Assembly: GCF_019492185.1 (NCBI RefSeq)
Contig: NZ_JAICCF010000001.1
Location: 310,001-374,000 of the forward strand
From: Chitinophaga rhizophila
GTDB lineage: Bacteria; Bacteroidota; Bacteroidia; Chitinophagales; Chitinophagaceae
Direction of reading: 5' to 3'
Length of the DNA stretch: 64,000 nt
In this document: piece by piece, positions 1 through 10,108 of the stretch
Position numbering within the stretch: position 1 is the stretch's first letter
Layout of the letters: the number at the start of each line of letters is the position of its first letter
Position numbers and translations under genes: made by a program
Notes under the pieces: model-generated
Told to the model about the DNA's origin: nothing
What the model saw: the letters and a program-made list of their open reading frames with translations, nothing else
The model's database searches: none

Positions 1-797
1 TTGCCTTTTGAACGGCTTCTCTTACCAGGAATGCGTGTCAGGGTAAAAAACATTTCATTACCCTCTTTTGTAAAACTGGCAGAACCGGTATGGTAGCCGG
101 TACCAGTGTGCAGCGGGAACAGCTGTACGCTGTCTCCGCCGGAAGGCTTCACAAAAAGGTGCAGGTAGTCATTCCCGGTCCAGGCGTTGGTCAGCGGGTC
201 AGGTTTTACCCGGGTATCGAAGCGCAGGAAGAAAGTTTTTTTCTTTGGCTGCGGGGCTCTGCTGGTGAAACGGTCTGACGTGAAGACAAGACCGCCCATG
301 TAGGGAACAGCGCTCCAATCAGAGGTGACTGAGTTGACAGCTTTGAAATTGTCTATGCGCAGTAGATCGGGCGTTTTCATCCAGCTGATAGCAGAGTCAC
401 ACGAAGCGATCCAGGTCTGTTTCATTTCAGGCGTGATGCTTTTATCAGCCGCCGCATATTGTTCATAGCGGCTACGCGCTTCCGCATATTTTGAATTATT
501 CTGGAGGGCGCGCGCGTAGTAATAAAGATTTTCAGGTTTGCTGCCCGCCATACCTGTCGCCGCCGCATACCATTGTTCCGCCTGCGGGTAGTTGTTATTG
601 AGACGGTGACAGTCAGCCAGGCGTTCAGCCGCATGCAGACTTGCCTTTTTATTATAAGCCTTTTCGTAGAGACCAATAGCCTCTGCGTATTTATAGTTGT
701 CGTATGCTTTATCAGCCTCCTTGATAACAGATTGCGCCCGTGTGGTAACAGCAGTCAGCAACAAAAACAGGCCGGTAGCGTAATGCAGTTTTTTCAT
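1..797 (-). CDS. TPR/PD40 OmpA-family protein of a T9SS-linked trio (3' end off window)
   Basis: An open frame of 265 codons runs from an ATG at 797 off the left edge without a stop. It begins with a signal peptide (MKKLHYATGLFLLL, then a TRAQS cleavage region). Residues about 22-130 look like tetratricopeptide helices (KAYDNYKYAEAIGLYEKAY; YYYARALQNNSKYAEA). From about residue 145 comes a WD40/PD40-like beta region (DWSAVPYMGGLVFTSDRF; ASFTKEGNEMFFT). In Bacteroidota this arrangement usually ends in a C-terminal OmpA peptidoglycan-binding domain, which would lie outside the window. It starts 25 nt after the PorP/SprF gene and is probably co-transcribed with it and the giant cargo protein. 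The envelope role in T9SS or gliding is inferred from family and context. Confidence 0.8.
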   Translation of the reverse strand, partial: MKKLHYATGLFLLLTAVTTRAQSVIKEADKAYDNYKYAEAIGLYEKAYNKKASLHAAERLADCHRLNNNYPQAEQWYAAATGMAGSKPENLYYYARALQNNSKYAEARSRYEQYAAADKSITPEMKQTWIASCDSAISWMKTPDLLRIDNFKAVNSVTSDWSAVPYMGGLVFTSDRFTSRAPQPKKKTFFLRFDTRVKPDPLTNAWTGNDYLHLFVKPSGGDSVQLFPLHTGTGYHTGSASFTKEGNEMFFTLTRIPGKRSRSKG

Positions 798-822
798 CTT
801 CAGTATAGGATGATTAAAGCTA

Positions 823-1791
823 TCAGAATACCCGCGGGTTAGCCATTCTGATATTGTGTTTATTAAATGTGAACCCTACAGAGATCTCGTGTGTGCCGCC
901 ACTATAATTCTGCAGCGGACCAACAGAGAAATCGTAGGCGTAACCTATACGCAGGTTAGGAACAGGGAATATCTCCACAGCACCCACTGCAGCGTTTCGG
1001 TACATCAGGTTTTTCTGCAGATAGCTTTTGTCATACATCTTCAGACCAGTACGATAGGAACCTCCTATCCATACCACATCCTTAAAGAGCAGGAAAGCGT
1101 TCAGGTCCAGACTGGTCGGACCGCCACGGTCGTCCTTTAACAGGAAGGAAGGTTTCAGTCTGATATCCTCCGTCAGCGGTATCAGCGTACCTGCCGTCAG
1201 GTAATAGTGTAGTTTAGTCTGTGGCAGATACAGGAAGCGGCCTTTGTTGTCGAATGCCTGTACCACAATATTGTCAACGGAGAAGCCTGCGTAATATTTC
1301 TCGTTGGCAAAGTAGATCCCTGCTCTGGCGTCGGGCGTGAGGCGGCGCAGGCCCGCAGGCATATCCGTCTCAGGGTCATTAGGATTCAGCTCAGACCCGT
1401 TGATACCGGTTTGCAGCATCCCTACACTCAGCCCCAGGGACAGGCGGGAAGTACCTTCGCGGTTCAGCCGGATGCGGTAAGCATAGCTCACGTAAGCAGA
1501 AAGGTTATCCTGCGCACCCAGTTTATCACTGGATACCTGCAATGCCAGTCCGACGTTACCGTCGTTGGCCACAGCATCTACTGCGAGGGAAAAGCTTTTA
1601 GGCGCGCCGGTCATACCTGTCCACTGATTGCGGTAGAAGGCGTGCAGGTTAAGCTGCTCTTTGTAGCCGGCATAGGCCGGATTGATATAAATGCCGTTGA
1701 ACATGTACTGGCTGTACTGTGCATCCTGCTGTGCCTGTACACGCAAACCCATTGACGTGAGCAGTCCGGCTATCAGAAATATCTTTTTCAT
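823..1791 (-). CDS. PorP/SprF family type IX secretion membrane protein
   Basis: This 322-residue protein has a signal peptide (MKKIFLIAGLLTSMGLRVQA) followed by the family hallmark QDAQYSQYMFNGIYINPAYA at residues 21-40. The rest is alternating beta strand, and it ends in NPRVF. The length fits PorP/SprF, an outer membrane beta-barrel family associated with T9SS. One paralogue is often paired with a large type-B cargo protein, as here: the cargo gene ends 24 nt upstream on the same strand and the TPR/OmpA gene follows at once. By the known family role, it probably helps secrete or anchor the adjacent adhesin at the cell surface. Family assignment is firm; specific pairing with this cargo is inferred from synteny. 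Confidence 0.92.
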   Translation of the reverse strand: MKKIFLIAGLLTSMGLRVQAQQDAQYSQYMFNGIYINPAYAGYKEQLNLHAFYRNQWTGMTGAPKSFSLAVDAVANDGNVGLALQVSSDKLGAQDNLSAYVSYAYRIRLNREGTSRLSLGLSVGMLQTGINGSELNPNDPETDMPAGLRRLTPDARAGIYFANEKYYAGFSVDNIVVQAFDNKGRFLYLPQTKLHYYLTAGTLIPLTEDIRLKPSFLLKDDRGGPTSLDLNAFLLFKDVVWIGGSYRTGLKMYDKSYLQKNLMYRNAAVGAVEIFPVPNLRIGYAYDFSVGPLQNYSGGTHEISVGFTFNKHNIRMANPRVF

Positions 1792-1815
1792 AGTATAAGT
1801 CTATGTTTCACATTG

Positions 1816-4800
1816 TTATTTGAAAGCCCTGATCAGCGTAACGTATCCTTTCATCACTTCCCACTCTGCACCGCTGGTACGTCTGATACGCAGCAGGTAG
1901 TAGTAGGTACCTTCATTGAGTCCGTCACCTTTCCAGGTATTCTGATAACCTTTTTGTCTGTATACTTCATTACCCCATCGATTAACAATGATCAGTTCAT
2001 TCTCTGCGTACTGGTTCAGTCCGCGGATCTCGAAGAAATCATTTTTACCGTCGCCGTTCGGCGTAAAGAGATTAGGAACATTGATATCGGTGGCTGTAAT
2101 AACTACTGCAACCGTGGCCACATTACTTACCTGACCATTGTCATTCTTCACCTGGTAGGTAAAGGTGTCATCGCCGGTATATCCGGGATCAGGCGTATAG
2201 GTAACTGTGCCTTCTTCATTCACTTTTACCGAACCGTGTGCCGGCATCCCGATAATCTCTACGGTAGTTTCATCCAGTGTAGCATTGCGGGCGTCGTCAT
2301 TGGCCAGTACGTCTATGGTGACAGGCATGTTGGCTTTGGTCTCGCCCCTGTCATTCATGGCTACCGGCGCTTCGATCACAATTACCGCCGTAACGTTGAT
2401 GTTAACCGTTACAGTAGCAGTACCACCCTTACCATCACTGATAGTGATATTGAAATTATCAAGTCCGCTGTAACCAGCAGCCGGTGTATAGGTATAAGAA
2501 CCGTTTGCATTCACCACCACGGTACCATGAGCAGGATTAGTAGCTTTCGTGAAAGTCAGTACATCCCCGTCGGGATCAGTACCAGTAACAGTACCACTCA
2601 CCGGCGTATTTTCGGGAGTAGCCTTTGAATCTCCAAAACCAGTAGGCGGGTTATTGGCCGGCGGTGTAACAGGCGTTACGGTAATATTGACAGTAACCGT
2701 AGCGCTACCACCTTTACCATCAGAGATACGCACTGTGAAGCTGTCGTTTCCACTGAAGCCGGCAGCAGGCGTATAGGTGTATGTACCATCTGCATTCACA
2801 ATCACAGTACCATTGACAGGATCAGTGGCCTTGGAGAAAGTCAGTACGTCGCCGTCAGGATCCGTACCTCTTACAGCACCAATCACCGGCGTATCCTGGG
2901 AAGTCGTCTTGTTATCGCCGGTACCGGTAGGCGGATTGTTACCCGGCGCGGTGACAGTAATAGTAACAGTAACAACAGTACTGCCACCTTTGCCATCAGC
3001 TATTGTGATAGTGAAGCTGTCATTACCGCTATATCCGCTGGCCGGCGTATAGGTGTAAGTACCATCGGTACGCACGACTACGCTACCATGAGCAGGGTTA
3101 GTAGCTTTGGTGAAGGTCAGCACATCGCCGTCGGGGTCTGTACCAGTTACGCTGCCACTTACCGGTGTGTTAAGGGTAGTCGTTTTACTATCACCTTTAC
3201 CAGTAGGCGGATTATTTGCGGGAGGTACTACCGGCGTTACCGTAATACTTACCCTAACTGTTGTGCTACCACCTTTACCATCTGCTATTGCGATGGTGAA
3301 GGCGTCGTTGCCGGCAAAGCCAGTTGCAGGCGTATAGGTATAAGTACCGTCGGTATTCACCACAGCAGTACCATTGGCAGGATCTGTAGCTTTGGTAAAA
3401 GTCAGCACATCGCCGTCGGGATCAGTACCAGTTACGCTGCCACTCACCGGCGTATCCTGCGGCGTCACTTTGGTATCGCCGGTACCGGTAGGCGGGTTAT
3501 TCGGCGGAACCGTTACTGAGATATTTACAGTTACAGTCGTCGTACCACCTTTACTATCTGATATAGTAATCGTGAAACTATCGTTGCCGGTATACCCTGT
3601 TGCAGGCGTATAGGTATAAGTACCGTCGGTGTTAACCACAACAGTACCGTTGGCAGGGTCAGTAGCTTTTGTAAAAGTCAGCGCATCGCCATCGGGATCA
3701 GTACCGGTTACATTGCCACTTACCGGGGTATTGCGGGTAGTTGTTTTACTATCGCCGGTACCAGTAGGCGGGTTATTTGGCGGCAGTGTTACCGAGATAT
3801 TTACCGTTACAGTAGTCTCTCCTCCCCTGCCATCAGCTATCTCAATTGTGAAACTATCGTTGCCGGTATACCCTGTTGCAGGCGTATAGGTGTAAGTACC
3901 GTCGGTATTTACCACAACAGTTCCATTGGAAGGGTCAGTACCTTTGGTAAAAGTCAGCGCATCGCCGTCTGGGTCTGTACCAGTTACGCTGCCACTCACC
4001 GGCGTATTGCGGGTGGTAGTTTTGCTATCGCCGGTACCAGTAGGCGGGTTATTCGGAGGAGGTGTTGCCAGTATCACGGTGATATTCACAGTGACAGTAG
4101 TAGTACCACCTTTGCCGTCTGCAATGCTGATCGTAAAGCTGTCGCCACCCAGGAAGCCTGCATCCGGCGTATAAGTGTAGGTACCGTCAACATTTACCAT
4201 AACAGAACCATTCGCAGGATCAGTAGCCTTGGTGAAGGTCAGCGCATCGCCGTCGGCATCGCTGCCAGACACACTGCCACTCACAGCGGTGTTCTGCGTA
4301 GTTGTCTTAGTATCGCCAGTACCGGTCGGCGGTGTATTTGGCGGAAGCGTCACTATAATATTTACAGTAACTGTAGTCTCACCACCGTTGCCGTCAGTTA
4401 TTTTAATGGTGAAGCTGTCATTACCCGTATACCCGGCATCTGGTGTATATGTGTAGGTACCGTCAGTGTTTACAGTTGCAGTACCGTTCGCAGGATCTGT
4501 GTCTTTGGTAAAGGTCAGCGCATCGCCATCTGCATCAGTACCAGAGACGCTGCCATTTACCGGAGTATTACGGATAGTCGTCTTAGTATCGCCCGTACCC
4601 GTTGGCGGGGTGTTCGGCGGAAGTGTTACGATGATATTGACAGTTACGGTAGTGGAACCGCCTTTACCATCTTCTATTCTGATGGTAAAGTGGTCGTTAC
4701 CAGTATAATTTGCATTAGGCGTATAAGAGTAGGTACCGTCAGCATTTACTGTTACGGAACCATTTGCAGGATCTGTGCCTTTGGTGAAGGTCAGCGGATC

Positions 4801-7800
4801 GCCGTCAGCGTCAGTACCAGATACGCTACCATTCACAGGGGTGTTGCGGATAGTCGTCTTGCTATCGCCGGTACCTGTTGGCGGCGTATTCAGTTTGGTA
4901 ATATTCAGCGGGAACGTCTTCACATCCTGCTGCGGACCACCGCTACCGGTATGCCCATTGTCAGATATGTGGACAGTAGCAGTAACTACCGTTGATGGAT
5001 TGGAGATGGAAGTATACCTTATTCTGCCGGAGGCAATAAAGGCGTTAATATCAGCGATGGAGCCGTTCAGTACTAATCCTCCGATTGTACCGCCGATAGT
5101 GACACCCGCTCCTGCGCTGGCACTCAGATTGCCTTCCGGAACAGTGATAGTAACTCGAACGGAATTGAAGCCTGCGTCTATGTCAACAAATGAGATACCG
5201 TCTATCACTGCCGGTGTACCTTCAGTTACCGCCACACCTGCAGGCACGGTAGCCACAGGCGCATCGTTGACAGGTGCCACGATGATAGTCATAGTAGCCG
5301 GTGTCAGTGCATACGCCAGGTCATCCGCCGCTACCCACTCAAAGGTGGTCGTGCCGTTCCAGTTAGCTGTTGGTACAAAGGTAATATCTGCCAGATCTGC
5401 CAGCGCAATTTCCTGGGCCGGAGTAATTGAAGTGCCGGACAATCGCAAACTGCCATTTGCAGGAAGGGTGTTAATCCTGATCTTCGTCAGCGTAGCGCCG
5501 TCGGCATCGTGGTAATGAGCGGTGAAGTTTGTCTCGCTGAACTGCAGGGTGTTATCTTCATCCACATGTACGGTACTATTAGAGACAGTCGCCGGATTGT
5601 TTACCGTTACACTTACTACAAAGGTATAATCAGCCTTGTCTGTATCTGCGTCGTCACTTGCGATAGTCACAGTAGCGGTATAGTTGCCCGCTGCATGTCC
5701 TGCCGGATTAAAAGATACACTGAAGTTGGTGCTTACGCTACCTCCCAGGTTCACCACAGCCGGCTGGGCACTGATAGTGAAACCTGCGTCGCCGGCAATA
5801 GTTACTGCAGGCGTACCGGTCAGGTGCAAGGTACCGGTTCCGGTATTCTGCACAGCAAAATTATGTATGATAGGTGTCGCGGCTGTAGCTACAACGCCAT
5901 AAGCGGTGCCATCGGCTGCGGTAGCAGTAGTGCTGTTGTCGGCAATAACGATATTGTTGCCTGACACACTGATACTTGGCGCAACCTGTATTTTTATAGT
6001 GGTAGTAGCAACTGGGCCATCCTCTGTACCATCGTTCAGGGTAGTGAAGATAGTACGGTCAGTCTGGTCGGGCGTCAGCCTGGCGTTGTGGTATTCAATC
6101 ATCCGGATCGCCGCGATGTAGTCAGCCGGCGAGGCAACTCCCGTCAGTACAATAGATCCGGTATTATCGCCGGTAGCGGTAATACCTGCCGGCAGCGTAC
6201 CATTCACCCGCAGTACTTCGTCTGTACCATCGGGCCTGTTAGACAGGCTAATGGTAGCAGCCGCGATCGTGCCTCCGTCGGGATCATTGATAGAAACGTC
6301 ACTATCTGTAATCTTTGTACCAGTAGTGCTGCCTGCATTAAAGTAGTCGAGGTAAGAATAGGTACCTGTAGCACCTGAACTATGATCCGGATCCGGATTC
6401 AGTACCGGGCAGTTATTCACGTTGAGGGTGGTAGTATATATATTATTATCGTAGTAACACTCTGTATAGAAAGGATCCTGATTAGCCAGCGACGCCAGTG
6501 TAAAAGGCGTACCGACAACATTGCCTACCCCTCCCGGCACAAAAGAGCCGTTGTCATTCAGGATAATAGTCACGGGAATATTCAAATTACTTCTACCCAC
6601 CAGATCCAGGTCAAAGGTAAAATCCTTACAATCGCCCATTTTGATCTGCTCATCGATGGTACCTACATACAACAGCCTTGCTGCAGGGTTGCTTGTAGGA
6701 TCGCCTTCATAAAAAGCCACCGGCATTCCGCCATTGTTGTTACCGGAACCCGGGTTACATACCTGCAGATGCGTCTGTACGATAGTACAGCTACCACCTT
6801 TAGTGAAGGAAATATTCGTCGGGTTGAAGGCAACGTCCGGACGTGCACCATAGAAATCGGCAGACAACAGGAACTGGTAGGTCTGGTTGGCAAGGCCGGT
6901 CTGGTTGGTAACAATCAGTTCACTTTTATCAGCAGAAAGTTTAAAGGACAGATTATAGGGGTTTCCGGCCTTCCTTCCCACAGTATTAGCATGTACGCGT
7001 GTACTGATGCTATCCAGCGGAACATTGATAAAGGCGAAATTGTCCTCTCTTCTCGTAGTAGCCGAAGCACCCACCTGCTGATAATAATATCCGGTAGCGG
7101 TTTCCTTTTCCAGGTCGATATATGCATAAGACGCCAGCGGATTCTCGTTACTTTCCATGTTGAAGTTGATCGCGTTGGCCGTCTGGTTGAAATAGATAAA
7201 GTTGGTACCTGACGGTATTTTGAATGTTCTCGTCACCCCGGCAGGCGGATAGGTCGCGCTTGCGATGTCGCGGATATCAGAGTCAATAAACTCAGCGCTC
7301 ATACCCTGGGGGGTCCTGCTATAAAATTCCAGTACATAGGAATCGTCAAAGTCGCGGGCGTAGTTCGCGTCTCTTCTGATAACCAGGTTGCCGCCGTTGA
7401 TATAGATCTCGGGATTGTATACACCTACAGCGCCGTCATTGGTATTTTTAGCTGAGTAATCACCGGTAACAGTACCAGATGCCAGCAAGCTGCCGGTAGC
7501 AGCTGTGTTTTTATTACTTACCACGTAGGTAGATCTTCTGTCAATAGAACCGCCGTTGGCCAGTGTAACGAAACCATTGATCAGCGACTTATCGATGTCG
7601 ATCAGGAAGTGCAGGTTGGAATAGCCTTCTTCCGTACCGTTGGAACTTACCAGATCAGTGGTGCTGGTATTGCTACCCTTCGCAGATATACTGATAATGT
7701 TGGTTCCTGCGGGAAGTGGCACTGTCAGGTCTCTGTTGGCCACAGCCGTTCCGTGCTCCATGAAGCGGATCAGGGTCGGTAATGGATTGAGTGAACTGGT

Positions 7801-8349
7801 AGTGGGCGACAGATATTCTACATGATAGGAAGAATGGATGCCAGTTGCGTTTTCAGCAATGGTCAATGTATTGCCGGATATGGAGAATCTTACGTTGTTC
7901 AGGTCGGGAAACCTATCGCCAATCTTTGCAGCGTCAGGAATGAGAGCGCCAAGAGGAGCTCGCTTCCATCCATACACGTTGGTACCGGAACCGTTGGTGT
8001 TAGTATTTTTTGCGTAGTTAAGAAACCCTGAAGATGTCAAAGATGGAAGATCAATGATTGCGTTGATCGTGATAAAGTCTTCATCCCCTTTTTCGGTCTC
8101 TTCTACAGGGGGAACAGTAACAATGCCTGTCTCTGAGGCTACATATACCACAATGGACTTTGTGCCTGCGGGAATAGTAAAGGTCGGGGCTGCTCCTCCG
8201 GGTGCACGGTATCTGGTCTCTACGCCCAGTACATCGGCTTTTTTTCCTCCTGTCGGACTACAGGGACTGTAAGGTAACTGTCCGAAAGCAAGGGTTGGAA
8301 AGAGCATCAGACAAAGGCCGGATAGGGCCCTGATCAGAAATAACTTCAT
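1816..8349 (-). CDS. Giant T9SS type-B cargo adhesin with tandem cadherin/VCBS-like repeats
   Basis: This is a 2177-residue secreted protein. It has a signal peptide at residues 1-23, then a long beta-rich N-terminal region of about 600 residues. Next come Ig-like modules, one containing a [13 protein letters not shown] motif. About residues 1155-1985 hold nine roughly 90-residue repeats opening [11 protein letters not shown] and containing [20 protein letters not shown], typical of cadherin-like/VCBS adhesin repeats with Asp-rich likely calcium sites. A tenth, divergent repeat (VLANDDARN) follows. The last 86 residues are the gliding-motility-associated type-B sorting domain ([40 protein letters not shown]), recognised by T9SS. 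It leads an apparent operon with PorP/SprF and the TPR/OmpA protein. The likely role is a surface adhesin or matrix protein. The ligand is unknown. Confidence 0.9.
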   Translation of the reverse strand: MKLFLIRALSGLCLMLFPTLAFGQLPYSPCSPTGGKKADVLGVETRYRAPGGAAPTFTIPAGTKSIVVYVASETGIVTVPPVEETEKGDEDFITINAIIDLPSLTSSGFLNYAKNTNTNGSGTNVYGWKRAPLGALIPDAAKIGDRFPDLNNVRFSISGNTLTIAENATGIHSSYHVEYLSPTTSSLNPLPTLIRFMEHGTAVANRDLTVPLPAGTNIISISAKGSNTSTTDLVSSNGTEEGYSNLHFLIDIDKSLINGFVTLANGGSIDRRSTYVVSNKNTAATGSLLASGTVTGDYSAKNTNDGAVGVYNPEIYINGGNLVIRRDANYARDFDDSYVLEFYSRTPQGMSAEFIDSDIRDIASATYPPAGVTRTFKIPSGTNFIYFNQTANAINFNMESNENPLASYAYIDLEKETATGYYYQQVGASATTRREDNFAFINVPLDSISTRVHANTVGRKAGNPYNLSFKLSADKSELIVTNQTGLANQTYQFLLSADFYGARPDVAFNPTNISFTKGGSCTIVQTHLQVCNPGSGNNNGGMPVAFYEGDPTSNPAARLLYVGTIDEQIKMGDCKDFTFDLDLVGRSNLNIPVTIILNDNGSFVPGGVGNVVGTPFTLASLANQDPFYTECYYDNNIYTTTLNVNNCPVLNPDPDHSSGATGTYSYLDYFNAGSTTGTKITDSDVSINDPDGGTIAAATISLSNRPDGTDEVLRVNGTLPAGITATGDNTGSIVLTGVASPADYIAAIRMIEYHNARLTPDQTDRTIFTTLNDGTEDGPVATTTIKIQVAPSISVSGNNIVIADNSTTATAADGTAYGVVATAATPIIHNFAVQNTGTGTLHLTGTPAVTIAGDAGFTISAQPAVVNLGGSVSTNFSVSFNPAGHAAGNYTATVTIASDDADTDKADYTFVVSVTVNNPATVSNSTVHVDEDNTLQFSETNFTAHYHDADGATLTKIRINTLPANGSLRLSGTSITPAQEIALADLADITFVPTANWNGTTTFEWVAADDLAYALTPATMTIIVAPVNDAPVATVPAGVAVTEGTPAVIDGISFVDIDAGFNSVRVTITVPEGNLSASAGAGVTIGGTIGGLVLNGSIADINAFIASGRIRYTSISNPSTVVTATVHISDNGHTGSGGPQQDVKTFPLNITKLNTPPTGTGDSKTTIRNTPVNGSVSGTDADGDPLTFTKGTDPANGSVTVNADGTYSYTPNANYTGNDHFTIRIEDGKGGSTTVTVNIIVTLPPNTPPTGTGDTKTTIRNTPVNGSVSGTDADGDALTFTKDTDPANGTATVNTDGTYTYTPDAGYTGNDSFTIKITDGNGGETTVTVNIIVTLPPNTPPTGTGDTKTTTQNTAVSGSVSGSDADGDALTFTKATDPANGSVMVNVDGTYTYTPDAGFLGGDSFTISIADGKGGTTTVTVNITVILATPPPNNPPTGTGDSKTTTRNTPVSGSVTGTDPDGDALTFTKGTDPSNGTVVVNTDGTYTYTPATGYTGNDSFTIEIADGRGGETTVTVNISVTLPPNNPPTGTGDSKTTTRNTPVSGNVTGTDPDGDALTFTKATDPANGTVVVNTDGTYTYTPATGYTGNDSFTITISDSKGGTTTVTVNISVTVPPNNPPTGTGDTKVTPQDTPVSGSVTGTDPDGDVLTFTKATDPANGTAVVNTDGTYTYTPATGFAGNDAFTIAIADGKGGSTTVRVSITVTPVVPPANNPPTGKGDSKTTTLNTPVSGSVTGTDPDGDVLTFTKATNPAHGSVVVRTDGTYTYTPASGYSGNDSFTITIADGKGGSTVVTVTITVTAPGNNPPTGTGDNKTTSQDTPVIGAVRGTDPDGDVLTFSKATDPVNGTVIVNADGTYTYTPAAGFSGNDSFTVRISDGKGGSATVTVNITVTPVTPPANNPPTGFGDSKATPENTPVSGTVTGTDPDGDVLTFTKATNPAHGTVVVNANGSYTYTPAAGYSGLDNFNITISDGKGGTATVTVNINVTAVIVIEAPVAMNDRGETKANMPVTIDVLANDDARNATLDETTVEIIGMPAHGSVKVNEEGTVTYTPDPGYTGDDTFTYQVKNDNGQVSNVATVAVVITATDINVPNLFTPNGDGKNDFFEIRGLNQYAENELIIVNRWGNEVYRQKGYQNTWKGDGLNEGTYYYLLRIRRTSGAEWEVMKGYVTLIRAFK
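2390..4900 (-). repeat. Nine in-frame ~265-285 bp tandem repeats inside the adhesin gene
   Basis: Copies of the block encoding PPTGTGD recur at about 2650, 2915, 3195, 3480, 3755, 4035, 4312, 4590 and 4870. Copies are so alike at DNA level that the antisense strand also shows repeated open frames. Each unit encodes one beta-sandwich module. Neighbouring units such as those near 3480-4035 share long near-identical stretches, which suggests recent duplication or gene conversion. Copy number may vary between strains and may be mis-assembled from short reads. Confidence 0.9.
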
Positions 8350-8387
8350 AGGTAATTCAGTTTACAGCTGCAGCAAGCTGTTTTATT

Positions 8388-8395
8388 CAAAGATA
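8388..8395 (-). promoter_or_regulatory. Candidate -7 element (TATCTTTG) of the adhesin operon
   Basis: On the minus strand the sequence reads TATCTTTG, a full match to the Bacteroidota -7 consensus TAnnTTTG. It lies about 38 nt upstream of the adhesin ATG, implying a short leader of about 30 nt. I do not see a good TTTG -33 box at the expected distance, so the call rests on the -7 alone. Confidence 0.4.
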
Positions 8396-8545
8396 TAAGG
8401 AAGTACTCCCTTACTTGTATAAGGGATAGAACATTATTATCCTGCCGAACAATGCCCATAAAAAAATGCCGAAAGCGGGTTACCTCAATTCGACACTTTG
8501 TACTCGACGCGCAAATATACTCCTTTATGTTAATATATTGCAGCA

Positions 8546-8579
8546 GAAAAAGGCAAGCCATTTTTCATGACCTGCCTTT
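8546..8579 (-). terminator. Rho-independent terminator after the phosphoesterase gene
   Basis: Inverted repeat arms AAAGGCA and TGCCTTT are followed on the minus strand by a TTTTT run. It lies 20 nt beyond the phosphoesterase stop codon and would close the sigma/FecR/SusCD operon before the adhesin promoter. Confidence 0.6.
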
Positions 8580-8599
8580 CCTGAAAAATTGAAAGCCTG

Positions 8600-10093
8600 T
8601 TATCCGATAGTTTCCTCGTATACGTTACCGAACCTGTCGGTTGCTTTTACTGTAATTTTCTTAGCATCGGGTGAAGGTTTCGCAAAGAACATATGATCGT
8701 TCAACGTAGGCTCCACGAACTTGTGCTTTTTAGGCAGCAATGGTCCGGCATAGAGTTCTACCGCCCATGGATCATAAGCTACACGGTGTTCCATCGGTCC
8801 TTTCAGGATGCCGTCTTCATACCATTCAACCTTCCATTTACTGTCCCAGTTCCAGACGTTGGCGGCTATTTCCTCCGGTGCGTCTTTCACTTTCCCCTTT
8901 GGATAGATGCGCAGTTGCGTTTCTTTCGGCAGACCAGTAGATTTGTAGTACCATTTGATATCGGTGCCGTCTACCTCATATACGCCGTAGCCTGCCGGAG
9001 TACCGTCGCCACAGACAGGGCCGGTCCACCAGGCTCCACATACAGTACCATGGTTATGCTCCATGATATTGCCGTCTTCCCAGTTATCGTTGAAATGCGT
9101 ATGCCCGCTCATGATGTGCACCTTGTAAGGGGCCAGCATCTTGTACAGCTGTTTCCTGTTGGCTACAGTACCGCCCCCGATTTCTTCCGGCTTTCCTGCT
9201 CTTCTCTGTGCACCTGTAAAGGTGGGGATGTGCAGACTTAGTACAATTGTGCTACCTGGTTTTACATTTGCCAGATCCTGTTCCAGCCATTGCAGCTGGT
9301 TTTCGGTAATATAACCGATATAGCTTTTAGCAGCGCCTACAAAGAAGACGTCATCCAGCACAACGTAATGGATTGCGCCCCTGTTGTAAGAATAGTAAGT
9401 CGGACCAAACTGCTTTTTAAATGTATTGGCGGAGCCGTCATCACTACGGGCTTCCAGGTCCATGTCATGATTACCGATCACATTAAAGAACGGAATACCG
9501 CTCAGCGCTACCGCCTGTTTATAGTCGGCAAACAGTTCAAACTCGTCCCATACCAGGTCACCACAGCCAATGCCATGTATCAGGGTCTCCTTTGGATAGG
9601 ATTTTACCAGCGCCTGCAGGTCAGGTACGGACTGGCTCATCAGCAGTTCTACGTCCTTTTTTGACTTCATCTGCGGATCTGCCCATACTACGAAAGTATG
9701 CTGCTGATCGTCAGTCATCAGTTTCTCCAGGCTAAAGTCATTTTTGATAACGCCGTTACCTTTTGTCAGCGGACGGAAGAAAGCGGCAATCCCCTTCTCT
9801 TCCGGAAACGCATAACCGGAAGGAACACTGATGTATACAAATTCAGCGGTAGCATTACTTTGCAGGCTGTATTCTCCATGTTTATCTGTCAGCACGATAT
9901 TGATACCGTCGGTTACCTGTACACCGGGAATACCTTTCCCATTGCTATGTACTTTCCCCTTTAATGTAATAGTGGAAAGATCAATCCTGCCTTTTTTGAA
10001 AAGCGGCGTTGCATTGAGGATAGCCGCAGGCATGGTCAGCAGTGATCCGGTAATACCAAGGTTCCTCAGAAATTTTCTTCTGTTAAGCGTCAT
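8600..10093 (-). CDS. Secreted calcineurin-like metallophosphoesterase
   Basis: This 497-residue protein begins with a Tat-like signal (MTLNRRKFLRNLGITGS), including the RRKFL twin-arginine motif. A short Ig-like N-terminal domain of about 80 residues (KGKVHSNGKGIPGVQVTDGI) resembles the MetallophosN domain. The catalytic domain shows WADPQM (variant of the first metal motif), GDLVWDEF, GNHDMD, LSLHIP and SGHTHFND, the dimetal ligands of calcineurin-like phosphoesterases. A C-terminal beta domain of about 150 residues follows, as in the MetallophosC architecture. It is the last gene of an operon with SusC, SusD and a DUF5689 lipoprotein, so it may process a phosphorylated nutrient outside the inner membrane. 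Substrate cannot be read from sequence. Confidence 0.9.
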   Translation of the reverse strand: MTLNRRKFLRNLGITGSLLTMPAAILNATPLFKKGRIDLSTITLKGKVHSNGKGIPGVQVTDGINIVLTDKHGEYSLQSNATAEFVYISVPSGYAFPEEKGIAAFFRPLTKGNGVIKNDFSLEKLMTDDQQHTFVVWADPQMKSKKDVELLMSQSVPDLQALVKSYPKETLIHGIGCGDLVWDEFELFADYKQAVALSGIPFFNVIGNHDMDLEARSDDGSANTFKKQFGPTYYSYNRGAIHYVVLDDVFFVGAAKSYIGYITENQLQWLEQDLANVKPGSTIVLSLHIPTFTGAQRRAGKPEEIGGGTVANRKQLYKMLAPYKVHIMSGHTHFNDNWEDGNIMEHNHGTVCGAWWTGPVCGDGTPAGYGVYEVDGTDIKWYYKSTGLPKETQLRIYPKGKVKDAPEEIAANVWNWDSKWKVEWYEDGILKGPMEHRVAYDPWAVELYAGPLLPKKHKFVEPTLNDHMFFAKPSPDAKKITVKATDRFGNVYEETIG

Positions 10094-10108
10094 AACTGTT
10101 AGATCGGT

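Noticed and set aside
422..676. 84-codon minus-strand frame at the left end
   Set aside because: It is an out-of-frame shadow of the partial TPR/OmpA gene that starts at 797 and stays open to the window edge.
2207..4995. Series of 75-100 codon plus-strand frames with repeated motifs
   Set aside because: These are mirror images of the adhesin repeats. Their regular spacing follows the repeat period, not separate genes.
6382..7212. 276-codon plus-strand open frame inside the adhesin region
   Set aside because: It is antisense to the 2177-residue adhesin, whose N-terminal region is continuous here. It has no family features.
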